Assembly: GCA_963693315.1 (NCBI GenBank) | Contig: CAVNZG010000984.1 | Span: 1-64,000, forward strand | Source: Diogma glabrata | Lineage: Eukaryota; Arthropoda; Insecta; Diptera; Cylindrotomidae | Direction: 5' to 3' | DNA length: 64,000 nucleotides | Part shown: in pieces, positions 45,630-57,700 of the stretch | Layout: the number at the start of each line of letters is the position of its first letter | Position numbering within the stretch: position 1 is the first letter of the stretch | Program-made: the position numbers and the translations under genes | The notes under the pieces: generated by a model | Database searches by the model: none | What the model was told of the DNA's origin: nothing | The model's input: only the letters and a program-made list of their open reading frames with translations

Positions 45630-45840
45630 CAACCGGCACTCTCACGGTCGCATTTAAATGTAAAGCCAGATCAAAAAACCTTTTCTAAAAATGTGCGTTT
45701 TATTAATATCTTGGACAAGTTTGTAAATCAGCCAAATCCGACACATGGTTAAGAAACTAGAGGCTTTATACTAGAAAAAAACTGTTTTTTAAATCCGTTA
45801 TAACGGCCGTTTAGATTCTAATATTTTTAAAAACTTCATA
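45630..45840. repeat. Second copy of the CTCACGGTCGCATTT segment
   Basis: Parallels 45300-45500: CGGCACTCTCACGGTCGC, a TTTTATTAATATC block, AAATCCGACAC, and CCGTTATAACGGCCGTTTAG. The two copies are about 335 bases apart, like a decayed tandem duplication. Non-coding. Confidence 0.7.
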
Positions 45841-45854
45841 AAAACCTTTTTAAT

Positions 45855-46038
45855 CAGTTCATTCTACATTCTCGTTTGATGTGTTGTGTGGAACACATCA
45901 TTCTTGTTTCTAAATTTTAATTTAATATTTGAACTTTCGTGTGGTTTTATTATTACCTAGTTATTTAACTATTGTAACTATTGTGTTTGAGTGCTGATTT
46001 TCTTTTTATATATTAAGTAAGAATTAATTTTTTGAATA
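45855..46038 (+). promoter_or_regulatory. 5' untranslated region of the non-LTR element
   Basis: Sequence between the repeat above and the ORF1 start. The presence of ORF1 suggests a near full-length 5' end; non-LTR elements of this kind carry an internal promoter here, but no motif is clear enough to mark it. Confidence 0.4.
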
Positions 46039-46836
46039 ATGCCAAATTGTAGTGAATGTGGTCTAAAAATAGATAGAAAGTGCAATGATATAATTGATTG
46101 TGATAACTGTAAAAATTCTTTCCATATAAAATGTGTATCATTAAATGTTGTTGATTTAAATGCGTTCAAAAAGATGATAGATGATAGTCAGAGATCGGAA
46201 TATAAAAAAATTTTATCTCAGTTGTCCGAAGTATCATCATGTATGAAAAATGGATTCGATAAATTGGAAGAGCTGATTAATCAGTTCAAATCGCTTTCCT
46301 CGGAACATGAGATCTTAAAAAATGAAAATATGTTACTGAAAGAACGAATGTCGTTTTTGGAACAAAGGATAAATGTTGTTGATGAAGATTCTCTGAAAAT
46401 GAAATTTGAAGTTGTAGGTATTCCTAAAACTGAAAATGAAAATATTGTACAAATTGTTGATGATTTGTGTGTAAAAGGTCTTAATCTTGATTTAGAAAAA
46501 AATGATATAGTGAATTGTTACAGAAATAGATCAAATAAAATTAAATGTGTGTGTGCTTCAAAACAGGTTAAAGACGTTATTCTTAAAAAACGAAGAGAGT
46601 TGAAAAGTAACTTTACCGGTCAAAAATTTGGTTTAAATAATAACAACAAAGTTTATGTGAATGAATGTTTAACTGTTTTCAAAAGCAATTTGCTGTTCAA
46701 AGCAAATGAATTTAAAAAAAGAGGTATAGTTAAGTATGTATGGGTACGTGACAGCAAAATTATGGCGAAAAAGAAAGAAGGCGAGAAGGTCATTTATATT
46801 AACTCTCTATCAGATATTGATAAACTCAAAATTTAA
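46039..46836 (+). CDS. ORF1 protein of CR1/Jockey-like non-LTR element
   Basis: 265 residues. The N-terminus has a PHD-like zinc finger: CSECGLKIDRKCNDIIDCDN, then C and SFHIKCV. A coiled-coil-prone stretch (about residues 70-120, with EELINQF, LKNENMLLKERMSFLEQRI) follows. The C-terminal half has EVVGIPKTENENIVQIVDDL and later KVYVNE, as in ORF1 proteins of the L1/CR1 type that bind RNA. Such ORF1 proteins package the element RNA into particles. Its stop is followed directly by the ORF2 ATG (TAAATGATG), suggesting termination-coupled reinitiation. The frame is intact. Confidence 0.85.
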   Translation: MPNCSECGLKIDRKCNDIIDCDNCKNSFHIKCVSLNVVDLNAFKKMIDDSQRSEYKKILSQLSEVSSCMKNGFDKLEELINQFKSLSSEHEILKNENMLLKERMSFLEQRINVVDEDSLKMKFEVVGIPKTENENIVQIVDDLCVKGLNLDLEKNDIVNCYRNRSNKIKCVCASKQVKDVILKKRRELKSNFTGQKFGLNNNNKVYVNECLTVFKSNLLFKANEFKKRGIVKYVWVRDSKIMAKKKEGEKVIYINSLSDIDKLKI

Positions 46837-49408
46837 ATGATGAATGAAGATAATAACTTGTATTTTAATATAAATGAACCTTCTTGCCATGTAATAAATT
46901 CAACAGAATATCCTCAAAAAGATTTTAAATTTTCTGTAATCCATCAAAACATTCGCTCTATGAGACAAAATTTTGATTTCTTTGTTTTGCATTTAATGTC
47001 GTTGAAAAGTTTTCCGGATTTAATTTTTCTGATTGAAATTTGGGTTAAGAATCATGAACTCTCTCGTTTTACAATACCGGGTTATGATCTATTTGCAAAT
47101 TGTAATGTGAATATGGCTTCTGGTGGAGTCGCGGTGTTTGTGAAAAGAAACTTAAATTATTCGATTAAAAATATTGATTGTTCAACAGCTGATTGCATCA
47201 GATGCGATATAAAAATCTGTGGTGTTTTTGTTTCGTTTTTGTGTTTCTATCGTCAACATGAATTTCCTATTTGGCAGTTTCTGGATCAACTGAAAGTAAT
47301 TTTACCAAAGGTTGGAACCAAAAATCTTGTTTTGGTGGGAGATTTTAATATTGATTTATTTACAAGCTCTAAGGACGTGGAAAACTATCTCACTATAATA
47401 GCATCTGTTGGTCTCAATTCTATACTGAATAAAGTTACAAGGCTTGTGAGTGGTAAATGTCTTGATCATATTTTTATTAGAAGCAATTTTAATTTAGATA
47501 TAAAGTTTGAAGGAAATGTAGAGCACCATCATATTTCGGACCATGGCCTTGTGTCTTTAATAATCACTTTGCCTCAAACTAAAATTGCCAAACCTATAAC
47601 TGACCCTTCCAAAAAAATAATAAATTACGATAAGTTGAACAATTTGCTAGCAGCAGAAAATTGGTTTAGTGTTTATACCTCTTCAAATTGTTCAGAAGGG
47701 TTCTCCAACTTCTTAGAAATACTAAATACACATGTGGAAAATAGCTCCAATGTTCATAAATATAAACAGAAAGATATAAAATTGAAACCTTGGATGAGTG
47801 ACGAATTGCTAAAAAAATTAATTTAAAAAAAAAACTTAGTAAAAAATTAAATAAAAATCTAAAAAATTGCAAATTAATCGAGAGAATTAGACATCTATCC
47901 TCTCAAATTAAATTTGAGTTGGAATCAACCAAAAATAATTATTTTAAAAATATGTTCAACAAGAATAATGACGCGAAAACGCATTGGCAAAACATAAATA
48001 AATTAACGGGGCGTGTTAAAAACAGTTCTAAAGTTTCGGAAATTATAACTAAGGATGGTATGTCTTCTGATGCCTCTGAAATTTCAAATGCGTTAAACGA
48101 TTTTTTTGTTGGTATTGGTGCTAATGATTTGGATGCGTCGTTAAATTTGAATAATATTGATAATTCTACTCCTTTTGTTCATCAAAATCTGTTTATGTAT
48201 GAAACAAGTTGTAATGAAATTTTCTCAATCATTCATAGTTTGAAAAACTCCTATTCGTCAGGTTTTGATGGATTTAACAGTTTATTTTTGAAAAAAGTTT
48301 GTGTTAATATTGTTCCTATTTTGTGTCTACTCTTTAATAGAAGTATGTCTGAAGGAATTTTTCCTGAGCTTTTAAAAAAAGCTGTTGTCGTGCCATTATT
48401 TAAAAAAGGAGATCGCACTAATCCAAATAATTACCGTCCAATTTCTATGCTATCAGTATTTTCTAAGGTTTTTGAAAAAATTGTCAAAATTCGAATTTTA
48501 AGTTTTTTAAAAAAATACGATGTGTTGAGTGACAATCAATTTGGCTTTCGAAGGAAACTTAATACGGAAGATGCGTTGTTAACTGCTTTAAATATTATTT
48601 ATACTGGTATAAATGAGAATATGGAAACGGGCGCTCTTTTTCTTGACATAACTAAAGCGTTTGATATGGTAAATATCAAATTATTATTAGACGTTTTATG
48701 GAAATGTGGTTTTACAGGAATAGTGTTAAAATGGTTTGAGTCATATCTTTCTGGCAGGAAGTCATGTGTGAAAGTAAATGAAACTTTAAGTGATGAAAAA
48801 CTCATTGTGTCTGGGGTACCACAAGGATCGGTTTTGGGACCGATACTTTTCTTGATATTTTTTGATTCACTGCTACGTTGTAATATGAATGGTAAGCTGA
48901 TAGCTTTTGCTGATGACCTAGCTGTAATTTATTGCGGTGGAAATAGAGAAGATATTAAAAATAGAATGACTTGTGACTTAAAGATATTTTCCACTTGGCT
49001 TGGAAATAATAAATTGGTTTTGAGTGATAAGTCAAAATGTATGTTTTTCGATCTAATTAAACCCTGGCAAGAGAGTGTCTTATTGTATCATACTAATGAT
49101 TGCAATGGTATTATATGTTCCAACTGTTTTACAATAGAGCAAGTTGATTGTTTTAGATATTTGGGTGTTTGGCTCGACCGAAGGTTGTCTTTTAAAACCC
49201 ATATTGATGTTTTATCATCTGAACTTAGGAAAATTATTAGATACTTTTATATTTTACGAAATGTTTGTCCAACAGAAGTTTTAATTAATTTATACTATGT
49301 ATGCTCTTATTTATTCCAGATTACAATATGGACTTATTTGTTGGGGTGGAACATATGTTTCACACTTGAATTCCCTCCTGGTTATTCAAAAACATATTCT
49401 AAGGGTTA
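46837..49408 (+). pseudogene. ORF2 (endonuclease-RT) of the non-LTR element, frameshifted and interrupted
   Basis: The first part (46837-47826) is an AP-like endonuclease: FSVIHQNIRSMRQNFDFF, LIEIWV (family usually LTETW), GDFNIDLF, DHIF and SDHGLV. A stop near a long A run at 47824 shifts reading; the next frame (47919 on) is reverse transcriptase with NNYRPISMLSVFSKVFEK, LDITKAFDMV, SGVPQGSVLGPILF and FADDLAV. Near 49290 a TATG duplication (TATGTATG) shifts reading again into YSRLQYGLICWGG and LLVIQKHILRVM, where the LTR element begins at 49409. The RT C-terminus must lie beyond the window. Three separate lesions make this copy non-functional. Confidence 0.9.
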
Positions 49409-51072
49409 TGTGGCAGTTGATGGCCACCTTAAAATACATATGGAATTTCTTTTCGGTACTAAGCATTTTATATTACAATATTTATAAGCAAACAATCATC
49501 ATTCCTTAATAATGATCGAATTTTTTTTGTTACTTTTTTTTAAATCAATAAAATGAATTTGATTTTCCTTGGCTCAGCTGATTTTGTTTTTAAACGGTAT
49601 GTAAGATGGTATATATGTAAATTTAAATACATATGTATGATTATTAATAAACCAGTATTGCCTGTAAATAAATTGTTCGTTTTCAAAATATATAGACTCA
49701 AACATTTCCTGAAAAGTTTAGTTTATGTTTTTGAAATCGCGTCGAGAGTGCTCAATATAAATTAATAAATTAAATAAAAAAATATATGCTAAAGTTTAGC
49801 AATTTGTGCTTGTTACTCAGTTTCATCTTAATATTAAAATTAGCCAGTGCTTAAAGTAAAACTTGTGAAAAGTAAAATTTGTGTTATCGATTGTTGTTTG
49901 TGTTTTTTTCTAATTGTTTGTTTCCTACAGAAGCAATAGCAGAATACGGAAATACCTTTTCACGGTGAATTTTTTTATTGAAGTCATTCCATATACAAAG
50001 TATGTTATTCAAATTGTTATTAAAAAAAGATAACTTAAATTCTAATTGCTTTTTATGTCCTAAATTGGGGACGCACATATTTTTTATAGAGCCCAGAAAA
50101 TATTTTTATAGAAAATATCTAGAACAATTGTGTTAGCGCTTTCGACGCGACCCGTTAGAACAATCTGGTTTTCGGATTAACGTATATTTGAAAATAGTTG
50201 AACACATTGGAAAAACTATCATGTTGTGGTACCGTTTCAAGTACGGTTTCCTCACTGGGACAAGGAAAAACATGGACTTAAAAGAAAGATAAGCTTTTGT
50301 TTTGTTTTGTATATTTATAAATCATATTCTAATTTATTAAATACATATGCCTGATTTTCTTCATTACTAAAAATATTAAATTATAAAATTTTATGAACTA
50401 AAGTTGCCAAATTTATTAATTTAAGTTGTATATACATATAAAGATATTACACCAATATAACATTTATAAAATTATTAAGTTAAACCATAAAACGTGTATT
50501 CGTAAGAAAAAGGTTATTGTACCATTCAACCGTTAGGTTAGTTAGTTAAATTGTTTCTTTTATATATGCTTTTGTGATAATCCGTTAATATAATAGATTA
50601 CTTTTGTTGTAACATCAAATACTTCTTTTTTTTTTTATTTTACAAATATTTTGTTTATTGTTTGGGAATGATGGTGTTTGGTATGATGCGTTAAATTTGT
50701 AGATGATCAATTCGAGGATGTAATATGACCTAAGATAATCAGGGGAGACTTGTAACAACATACAGCACGCTAGTCTCCATGGGTGGTTTAATGGGGAAAA
50801 AGTGCTAGTCACCTCTATATCTAGTGGCTAACTGTTCTTCAATATTTTTACAATACAAATACAATACAAATTTTCTACCATATTGACTCAGAACACATTT
50901 TAGGAAAAAAGCAGCACTTTCAAGCTTTTACGAAATGCCTAAGACATCCCCACTCCCACTTCTCACTGATCTACTAGCCTAGGCAGATGTGCTGCGTCTT
51001 ATGGCAATTGGTTTCGTAGAAGAAATTCTGTTCGCGATTCTCTCTGCGAGAATTTGGATTAGTTTCGCGACA
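49409..51072 (+). repeat. First LTR of element 2
   Basis: Starts TGTGGCAGTTG and ends GCGACA just before a primer site, so it has TG...CA ends and is about 1664 bp, long for the family. Repeated at 57701-59364. Frames of 60-85 codons inside it show no known domain. Confidence 0.85.
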
Positions 51073-51073
51073 G

Positions 51074-51091
51074 TGGCGCCCAAATTATGGT
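51074..51091 (+). other. Primer binding site, element 2, unit 1
   Basis: TGGCGCCCAAATTATGG starts one base after the LTR end. TGGCGCC is a common opening of retroelement primer sites that pair with a tRNA 3' end; the specific tRNA is not assigned. Confidence 0.7.
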
Positions 51092-52332
51092 AGTTATGCC
51101 TATTTGGTTTAGATAACATCGACCTAAATAAATTACAGGTTGTTTTGAGTTGATGAAGTTTACAGTTTTTGAGTTTTGATGTACAAACAGCATTTCTGTT
51201 AAATTTACATGGTTGTCTTTTCACATAATTCATTTTCCATATACCTTTTTGTATTTACAGTTTGTTGAGGTGATTGGTTTCAGGTTTAAGTATATATATA
51301 CATATTTTGCATTTGCGTTTTATCGTTTCGATAATTGTTTGGTTACCAGTCATTCTAGCATATATAATTTTTTTGGTTAAATTATTTTTCATTTGAATAT
51401 TTCTATTTTTTTTTTATGCTGTGCATCATTATGAAATTTCTGTCCGTAATTAATTTTTAGTCATCATCTAATGACGAAAACGAAAATTTATGTCTCAATA
51501 TATGATTGAACCGCAATGGTTTTCGCTGAATAGTTTCTGAATATTATTGTTTGTTTATCCTTTCATGTATGGGAATTCTTTGATGCTAAATAGATGATCG
51601 CATTGATTTTTCACGCTTAATGTTTTGAGTATTAATGCAAGTCTATATTTGGTTATTAAATTTTATTGCAGGATTGATATCGCACATCTCTTCTGGACTT
51701 TAGTTCGTTTTGATTATGATTTGTTTGTCTGTATCTCTCCACAATAATTTATAGTTTGTATGATGATTGAAAGTTTTGAAGAATTTATTTTTGCAAACAG
51801 CATCCTTTCTCTCTTTGGAAATTTTGATGAAGTGCTAAGTTTTGCGAACTTAAGTTATTTTTATATTGCATAGTATTATTTAACGTATTTTGATTTTTGC
51901 GCGTTAGATTCAGTCTGTGACTTTGGTAACTTGTGTTACTTTTGATTTCTAATGTTTGGTGATAGTCAAGGTTCGTTGGGTTATTGAAAGGATCATCATT
52001 TCCGTTTGCGAATGGTTTTGATTTGATGACTCCGAAAATGCAATATTTCTATTTTTTTTTTTTCTCCTCTTGTAAACCGTATTGAGAACTTTAAATATGT
52101 ATATCTTTGTGTCTAATGATGTCCTCGAATTGATCATAATTGTTATAAAAAAAAAAATAATAAACTTTTAATAATTTATATAGAATTTTCATATCGTATC
52201 GTAGCGTACCGTATCGTAGTCGAATATATGAACTTATTGAATGTTTTTTTTTTATATATCTTAATATTTCAGTCTAAATACTTTATATATTTATTTATTT
52301 AATTTCTATCATTTATCTTTTAAAACTTTGTT
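51092..52332 (+). other. Leader of element 2, unit 1
   Basis: About 1.24 kb of AT-rich untranslated sequence between primer site and gag start. A short run of ATCGTA/CGTACCGT units lies at 52195-52220. No gene. The same leader recurs at 59384-60624. Confidence 0.6.
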
Positions 52333-54371
52333 ATGGATCCCGACAGTTTGGAACATGATGAGTTCGCGTTGGAATGTGCTTTGCGTGGTATTGAAGGTAC
52401 AGTTAGTAACCAACTAAAGCTTTTGAAAGCTTCTATCAAATCGGAGGAAAAAGGCGATATCGAAATTCCAACTCGACCACATTTGGCTGCTAGTAAAAAT
52501 CCAGTTCGTGAAATTCGGTTATGTGAATCCAAACTTAGATATATACAGGCTGAATTACAGAAAATTCTTGCAAGCGAAGACGTTGAAAAGGTTGATGTTC
52601 TTAAAACATTGCATTCGCGTCTCCTTCACGTTCAATCTCGTTTGAATCGTATAAAATACTCTCCTAAGGTGCAAGCTATCATAGAAAAACTATCCAAGTC
52701 GTGTGAAAGATTAATTGAAACCGTTAACAACGTTATTTTAGAAGTAACAGGTCCTGAAGAGGCTGAAGTTTCTATTCGTGAGGCTCTAGCTGACATTCCT
52801 GAGTCAACAATGGATAATGATGATATTGATGAAGCTGGTATAGCACCATCTACAGTAGAACCTGCGGGAAGCGAGTTTTCCACAGTATCATCTGAGTCTT
52901 CTCTAAAATCTAACATTACCGGCAGTTATTCGACAACTCAGTCAGATGTATCGCGACCTTCCTCTTCAGCACCTCCAGTTCCGTCTACTAGTATAACAGT
53001 AGGAACAGGCATGGAAACCTTTAGTCACACATCACCCTTACAATCATCGATTGCGTTGCCTAGTCAGACCAAAGCTTCAGTAAACACAGGTCCTAGAGCT
53101 GTGGCTTCTACCTCCAATATAGGCGTACATTTTGATCCTACTATTTTGCCACCAGGCTACGACCCACGAATGAGCTCAAATACTCAACAACACGATGTCC
53201 CTAAATACCGAGCGTTTCAAATGAATTAAGAGTTATAAATACGATGCCTCAGGGAGGTAATTCCCTTCCTCCTGGCTTACCTTTACCAAACATTAGTCAA
53301 TCGGAGTCTTCTCATCTGAAGCCACCCACTTGGAGTCAGCTTCCCATTACCACTTCTGGAGATTTTAAACCTGCTCAACATTACCCCGTGGGTATGCACA
53401 AATGGAATATTACCTTTGATGGTTCACCCACTGGAATAGCCGTCGAACGCTTTCTTTTTAGAGTTGAGCATATGGCAGTTTCACATGGTATTTCGCACAT
53501 GCGCTTAATTGATGGATTGAGCATGTTATTGCGTGGTCCCGCCTTAGAATGGTATTGGCTTTATTTGGAACGTACTGGTAGGGTAACTTGGCCTCAATTG
53601 CGTGAAGCTTTGATAAATAGGTTCCAGGACAGACGCGATGAGTTGGAGGTACGACAAGCCTTAGAGCTTAGAAAACAAAAGCAACGAGAGTCCTGTTTAG
53701 AATTTTACACGGCAATTCTGTCAATTTCTTTGGCCTTGAAAACACAGATTCTCGATTCGGAGTTACTTTTGATACTTAGAAGAAATATGCGAAACGGATT
53801 GCAAGTAGCTCTCGCTGGTCACTCATTTGTTTCAGTTGCGCAACTAGTGAAGCGTTGTGTCGAGACGGAAGATACATGGAATCGTGTTGGATACAATCCA
53901 GATGTGCTGTGCAAACCACGGCATGATATAAGCGAACTAGCTGCCGAATATAACCCTTATTTACCAACGATGTGGTTTCCACCTAATTCGATGCCTTATG
54001 GTGATTCACCCGATATTTGTGCCATAAGTGGAGGAAGAAATCTGAATTTTAACGCTTCTTCGAATCGACCGTACATTCCTCAATCTAAACCTGCGTGTTG
54101 GAATTGTTTTAGTGAGGGACACTTTTTTAAAGATTGTGCAATACCGATTAACCACAGATTTTGTTTTGGATGTGGAACTAATAACATCATTAAATCACAG
54201 TGTAAGCATTGTTTGCATGCGGGAATCTTGAGAAGGGGAGTGCTACCACCTGGGGCACCACACTTCCCACATCCCACCCCTATACTACCCAGGAAAGAAA
54301 CGGAGGAAGTTACGACTGGAATAGACCCGGAATTTCTGAAACTCCAACAAAGGAACAGTCATCTCAAGTAG
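52333..54371 (+). pseudogene. gag: Gag of element 2, unit 1, broken by 109-bp deletion
   Basis: Codons from 52333 match the intact unit-2 gag up to HDVPK; then 109 bp present in unit 2 (about 61499-61607) are missing. The frame shifts and stops at 53227-53229. The remainder is open from 53244 to 54371 and keeps the gag core (EHMAVSHGISHMRLIDGL) and zinc knuckle (CWNCFSEGHFFKDC). The junction lies between CTAAAT and CTAAGAT, so a short imperfect repeat may have guided the deletion. It lacks GT-AG ends, so it is not an intron. Confidence 0.92.
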
Positions 54372-57300
54372 ATTATTTCAATGTTTCGTCCGATTCCAAC
54401 CCATCACATAATGATCAAAGTACCCAAACTAATGTTTTTGAAAAACCGAAAAAGAGCTCTTGTAAAAATCGAACATCGCGATACTGGCGTCTTCGTCGTT
54501 CAATTAAAGCAATGGTAGCCGAAACCATACTTCCTAGTGAAAATCTGGATAATCGTCCTTATGCCAACGTCTTAATAGCTGGAATACCTTATACGGGCTT
54601 ATTAGATAGTGGTGCCAATATAAGTATACTGGGGTCTGGTTCTGAACAATTTTTAGAAAAAGCTGGTATTAAGTGTCGTAACCTTCCATCCTTTGTTACT
54701 ACTGCTAGTGGTGTTTCTGAACGAGTCCATGGTCATATTTGTGTTCCCGTGTCCTATAAAGGAAAACAAAAGACGATGCGTTTACATATAGCGCCAAGCT
54801 TAAAGCAATCTTTGTACCTTGGTATGGATTTTTGGGATCTCTTCGGTTTGGCTCCCATTCAAATAAATGAGATTGATGACACTTCAAAAACATCGATTCG
54901 TCCACCCAACCAACATGAATTATCTGCGGCTCAACAAGCTCAATTGGCCCTTGTTATTGCCAAGTTTCCATCGTCAGCAAAGCTTGGATTAGGACGCACG
55001 CAAATTTTATCCCATAAAATTGATGTCGGTCAGGCTGTACCGATAAAACAAAGACATTACGCCGTATCTCCTGCAGTACAAGCGGAAATCTATAAAGAGC
55101 TGGACAGAATGCTTTCTCTTGGTGTGATTGAGGAGAGCCAAAGCCCCTGGAGCTCCCCAGTTTCATTAGTACGTAAAGCTTCTGGAAAGGTTCGTCTCTG
55201 TCTTGATGCCAGGAAGTTAAACGCCGTGACCGTAAAAGATGCTTATGCTTTACCATTAATCGATGGTCTAATTGGTCGCTTAGAACAGACCAGATTTATC
55301 AGTAGTATTGATCTCAAGGACGCCTTTTGGCAAATTCCGCTGGAGCAAGAGTCTAGAGATAAGACCGCCTTTACAGTGCCGGGACGACCTCTTTACCATT
55401 TCACTTCTATGCCTTTCGGGTTATGCAACGCTCCACAAACAATGAGCAAATTAATGCACAAAGTGATTCCGCATCATTTGCATGATCGGGTATTTGTTTA
55501 CTTGGACGACTTGCTAATGACATCGCCAACTTTTGAAGAGCATTTGTCACTGTTGTCTGAAGTGGCCAGATTATTACATGTTGCTAATCTGACCATAAAT
55601 GTAGAGAAAAGTAAGTTCGCTCTCAAGGAAGCCAAATACCTGGGTTATGTGATTGGTGACGGTTGTTTACGTGTAGATCCTGCAAAAGTGGAAGCTGTAG
55701 CAGAATATCCAACCCCCAAAACCGTTCAGAAAGTTCGCAGATTTCTCGGTATGACGGGATGGTACCGTCGGTTTATACCAAATTTTTCATCACTATCGGC
55801 CCCGATAAGCGACTTAATGAAAAAAGGAAGCAAAGTGGTATGGAACGAGATGGCCCAAAAATCTTTTGAGGAACTAAAACTTGCTCTTGTCTCGGCACCT
55901 GTTCTGGCCAATCCAAATTTTTCGCAGCCTTTTTTTGTACAATGCGATGCCAGTACTACCGGTATTGGAAGTGTGCTTTTCCAAAAGTCGAGTGATGGTG
56001 AGGAACATCCAATATGTTATATGTCAAAAAAATTAAATTCTGCACAACGTAAGTATAGTGTGACGGAGCTAGAATGTTTAGCGGCAGTGTTAGCTGTGAA
56101 AAAATTTCGTGCTTACATTGAAGGCTACCGTTTCACTATAATTACGGATCATGCCAGTTTAAAGTGGCTCATGGACCAGAAAGATCTGTCTGGTAGGTTA
56201 GCGAGATGGAGCCTTAAATTACAGGCATTCGATTTTAATATCGAATATCGCAAAGGCAGTCAGAACGTAGTACCTGATGCGTTATCCAGAATTCATGTAG
56301 ACTCCATCTCTGTTGACGATATTGTTGTCCCCACTCTTCACATCGATTTGAATTCTATGGCTTTCAAACAACAGGATTACCTAGACTTGATCGAAACTTT
56401 GAAGGTTAATTCTAGTGCGAAAACCAACTTTCGAGAAAAAGACGGGAAGTTGTACATAACACCGTCATTTGGATTACAAGACCTGGATTGTACTGACATT
56501 ACTAATTGGAAACTAGTAGTTCCAAAATCTTTAACACCCATGTTAATACAATCAGCCCATAATCCTCCGTCTGCCGCACATTTCGGCTTTGTGAAAACAT
56601 TGGAGATTCTTCAACGTCAATTTTACTGGACAAGTATGACTCGTGATGTTAAAGAATATGTTGTAGGTTGCAGCATTTGTAAATCGGTCATTTTTCTACC
56701 AGACCGGGAATGGGAAATTATATCGAAGTGACCCGTCCGTGGCAACGACTATATATGGATTTTCTTGGTCCGTATCCACGTACGAAATCCGGAAATACGT
56801 GCATATTGATCATACTTGACCAATATTCGCGATTTGCATTAATTGAACCATTGCGCAGCGCAACGTCGGTAAAGTTGGTCGATTATCTTAAGACCAAAGT
56901 ATTTAACTTGTTTGGAGTACCCGAAATCGTCTTTTCCGACAATGGAAGACAATTTGAATCGGTGGCTTTAGCTAATTTACTAAAATCCTATGGTGTACGG
57001 CATGATTTCACTCCAAAAGATTCGCCACAATCAAATGCTTCAGAGCGAGTAAATAGATCAATCCTCTCTGCTATCCGTGCGTATATCAAGGATAACCACC
57101 GAAGTTGGGATGAACATTTGGATGAAATAGGAGCAGCGTTAAGAAATTCGGTTCATTCTTCCACTGGATTCTCGCCTCACTTTCTTGTATTTGGTTACCA
57201 TATGGTACTGCATGGAGCTACCTATAAACTGTTACGGGAACTAAGTTCAGGTGCAGACAATCATGTTTCTATAATTCCCAATTCACATCGTCTAAGTTTA

Positions 57301-57576
57301 GCTCAAGAATTAGTATTAAATAACCTTAGAGACGCGTATCAACGTAACGCTAGCCAATATAATCTTCGTAGTCATAGTCGATCGTTTACCCCAGGGCAAA
57401 CGGTTTTTGTACGTAATTTTGTGCAGAGCGACGCTACAAAACACTTTGCAGCCAAACTTGCACCTAAGTTTATCAAAGCTCAAATTCTGACGAGAGTGGG
57501 TAACGTGGCTTACGAGGTTGTTCGAGAGAATGGTGAAAAACTTGGAGTTTACCATGCAAAGGACATTCGAAGTTAG
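54209..57576 (+). pseudogene. pol: Pol of element 2, unit 1, frameshifted in integrase
   Basis: Open from 54209 in the -1 frame relative to gag, overlapping gag by about 160 bases. Basic segment SRYWRLRRSIKAM, protease LLDSGAN, RT with YLDD near 55500, RNase H with QCDAS and ITDHASLKWL, then the integrase zinc region up to CSICKS. There the reading changes: comparison with element 1 shows about 13 bases missing near 56690, so the frame stops at 56729-56731. The other frame (56710-57576) continues with TRPWQRLYMDFLGPYP, FSDNGRQF and SPQSNASERVNRS to the normal end. The unit-2 copy of this region is outside the window, so whether the lesion is shared is unknown. Confidence 0.92.
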
Positions 57577-57700
57577 TTATCAAACGTTGATCATTTCTAC
57601 ACTCAATCTCGATCCATAACGGAGTTTTATCAGACGTAAATGATAGAATTGTAGCCCGGCCTTTGAGACCCTTCTCCTGGGTGTGAGTCAGCCCTACGAT
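57577..57700 (+). other. 3' untranslated segment of element 2, unit 1
   Basis: Short non-coding stretch before the shared LTR. No clear polypurine tract is seen directly before TGTGGCAG; the nearest candidate is GGGTGTGAG about 20 bases upstream. Confidence 0.5.

Noticed and set aside
49935..49972. Exon-like stretch in the element 2 LTR (CCTACAG acceptor, open AIAEYGNTFS, GTGAAT donor)
   Set aside because: Only 34 bases long, with no recognisable protein; such splice-like strings are expected by chance in AT-rich DNA. It was considered because element 1 carries a host fragment in its LTR.
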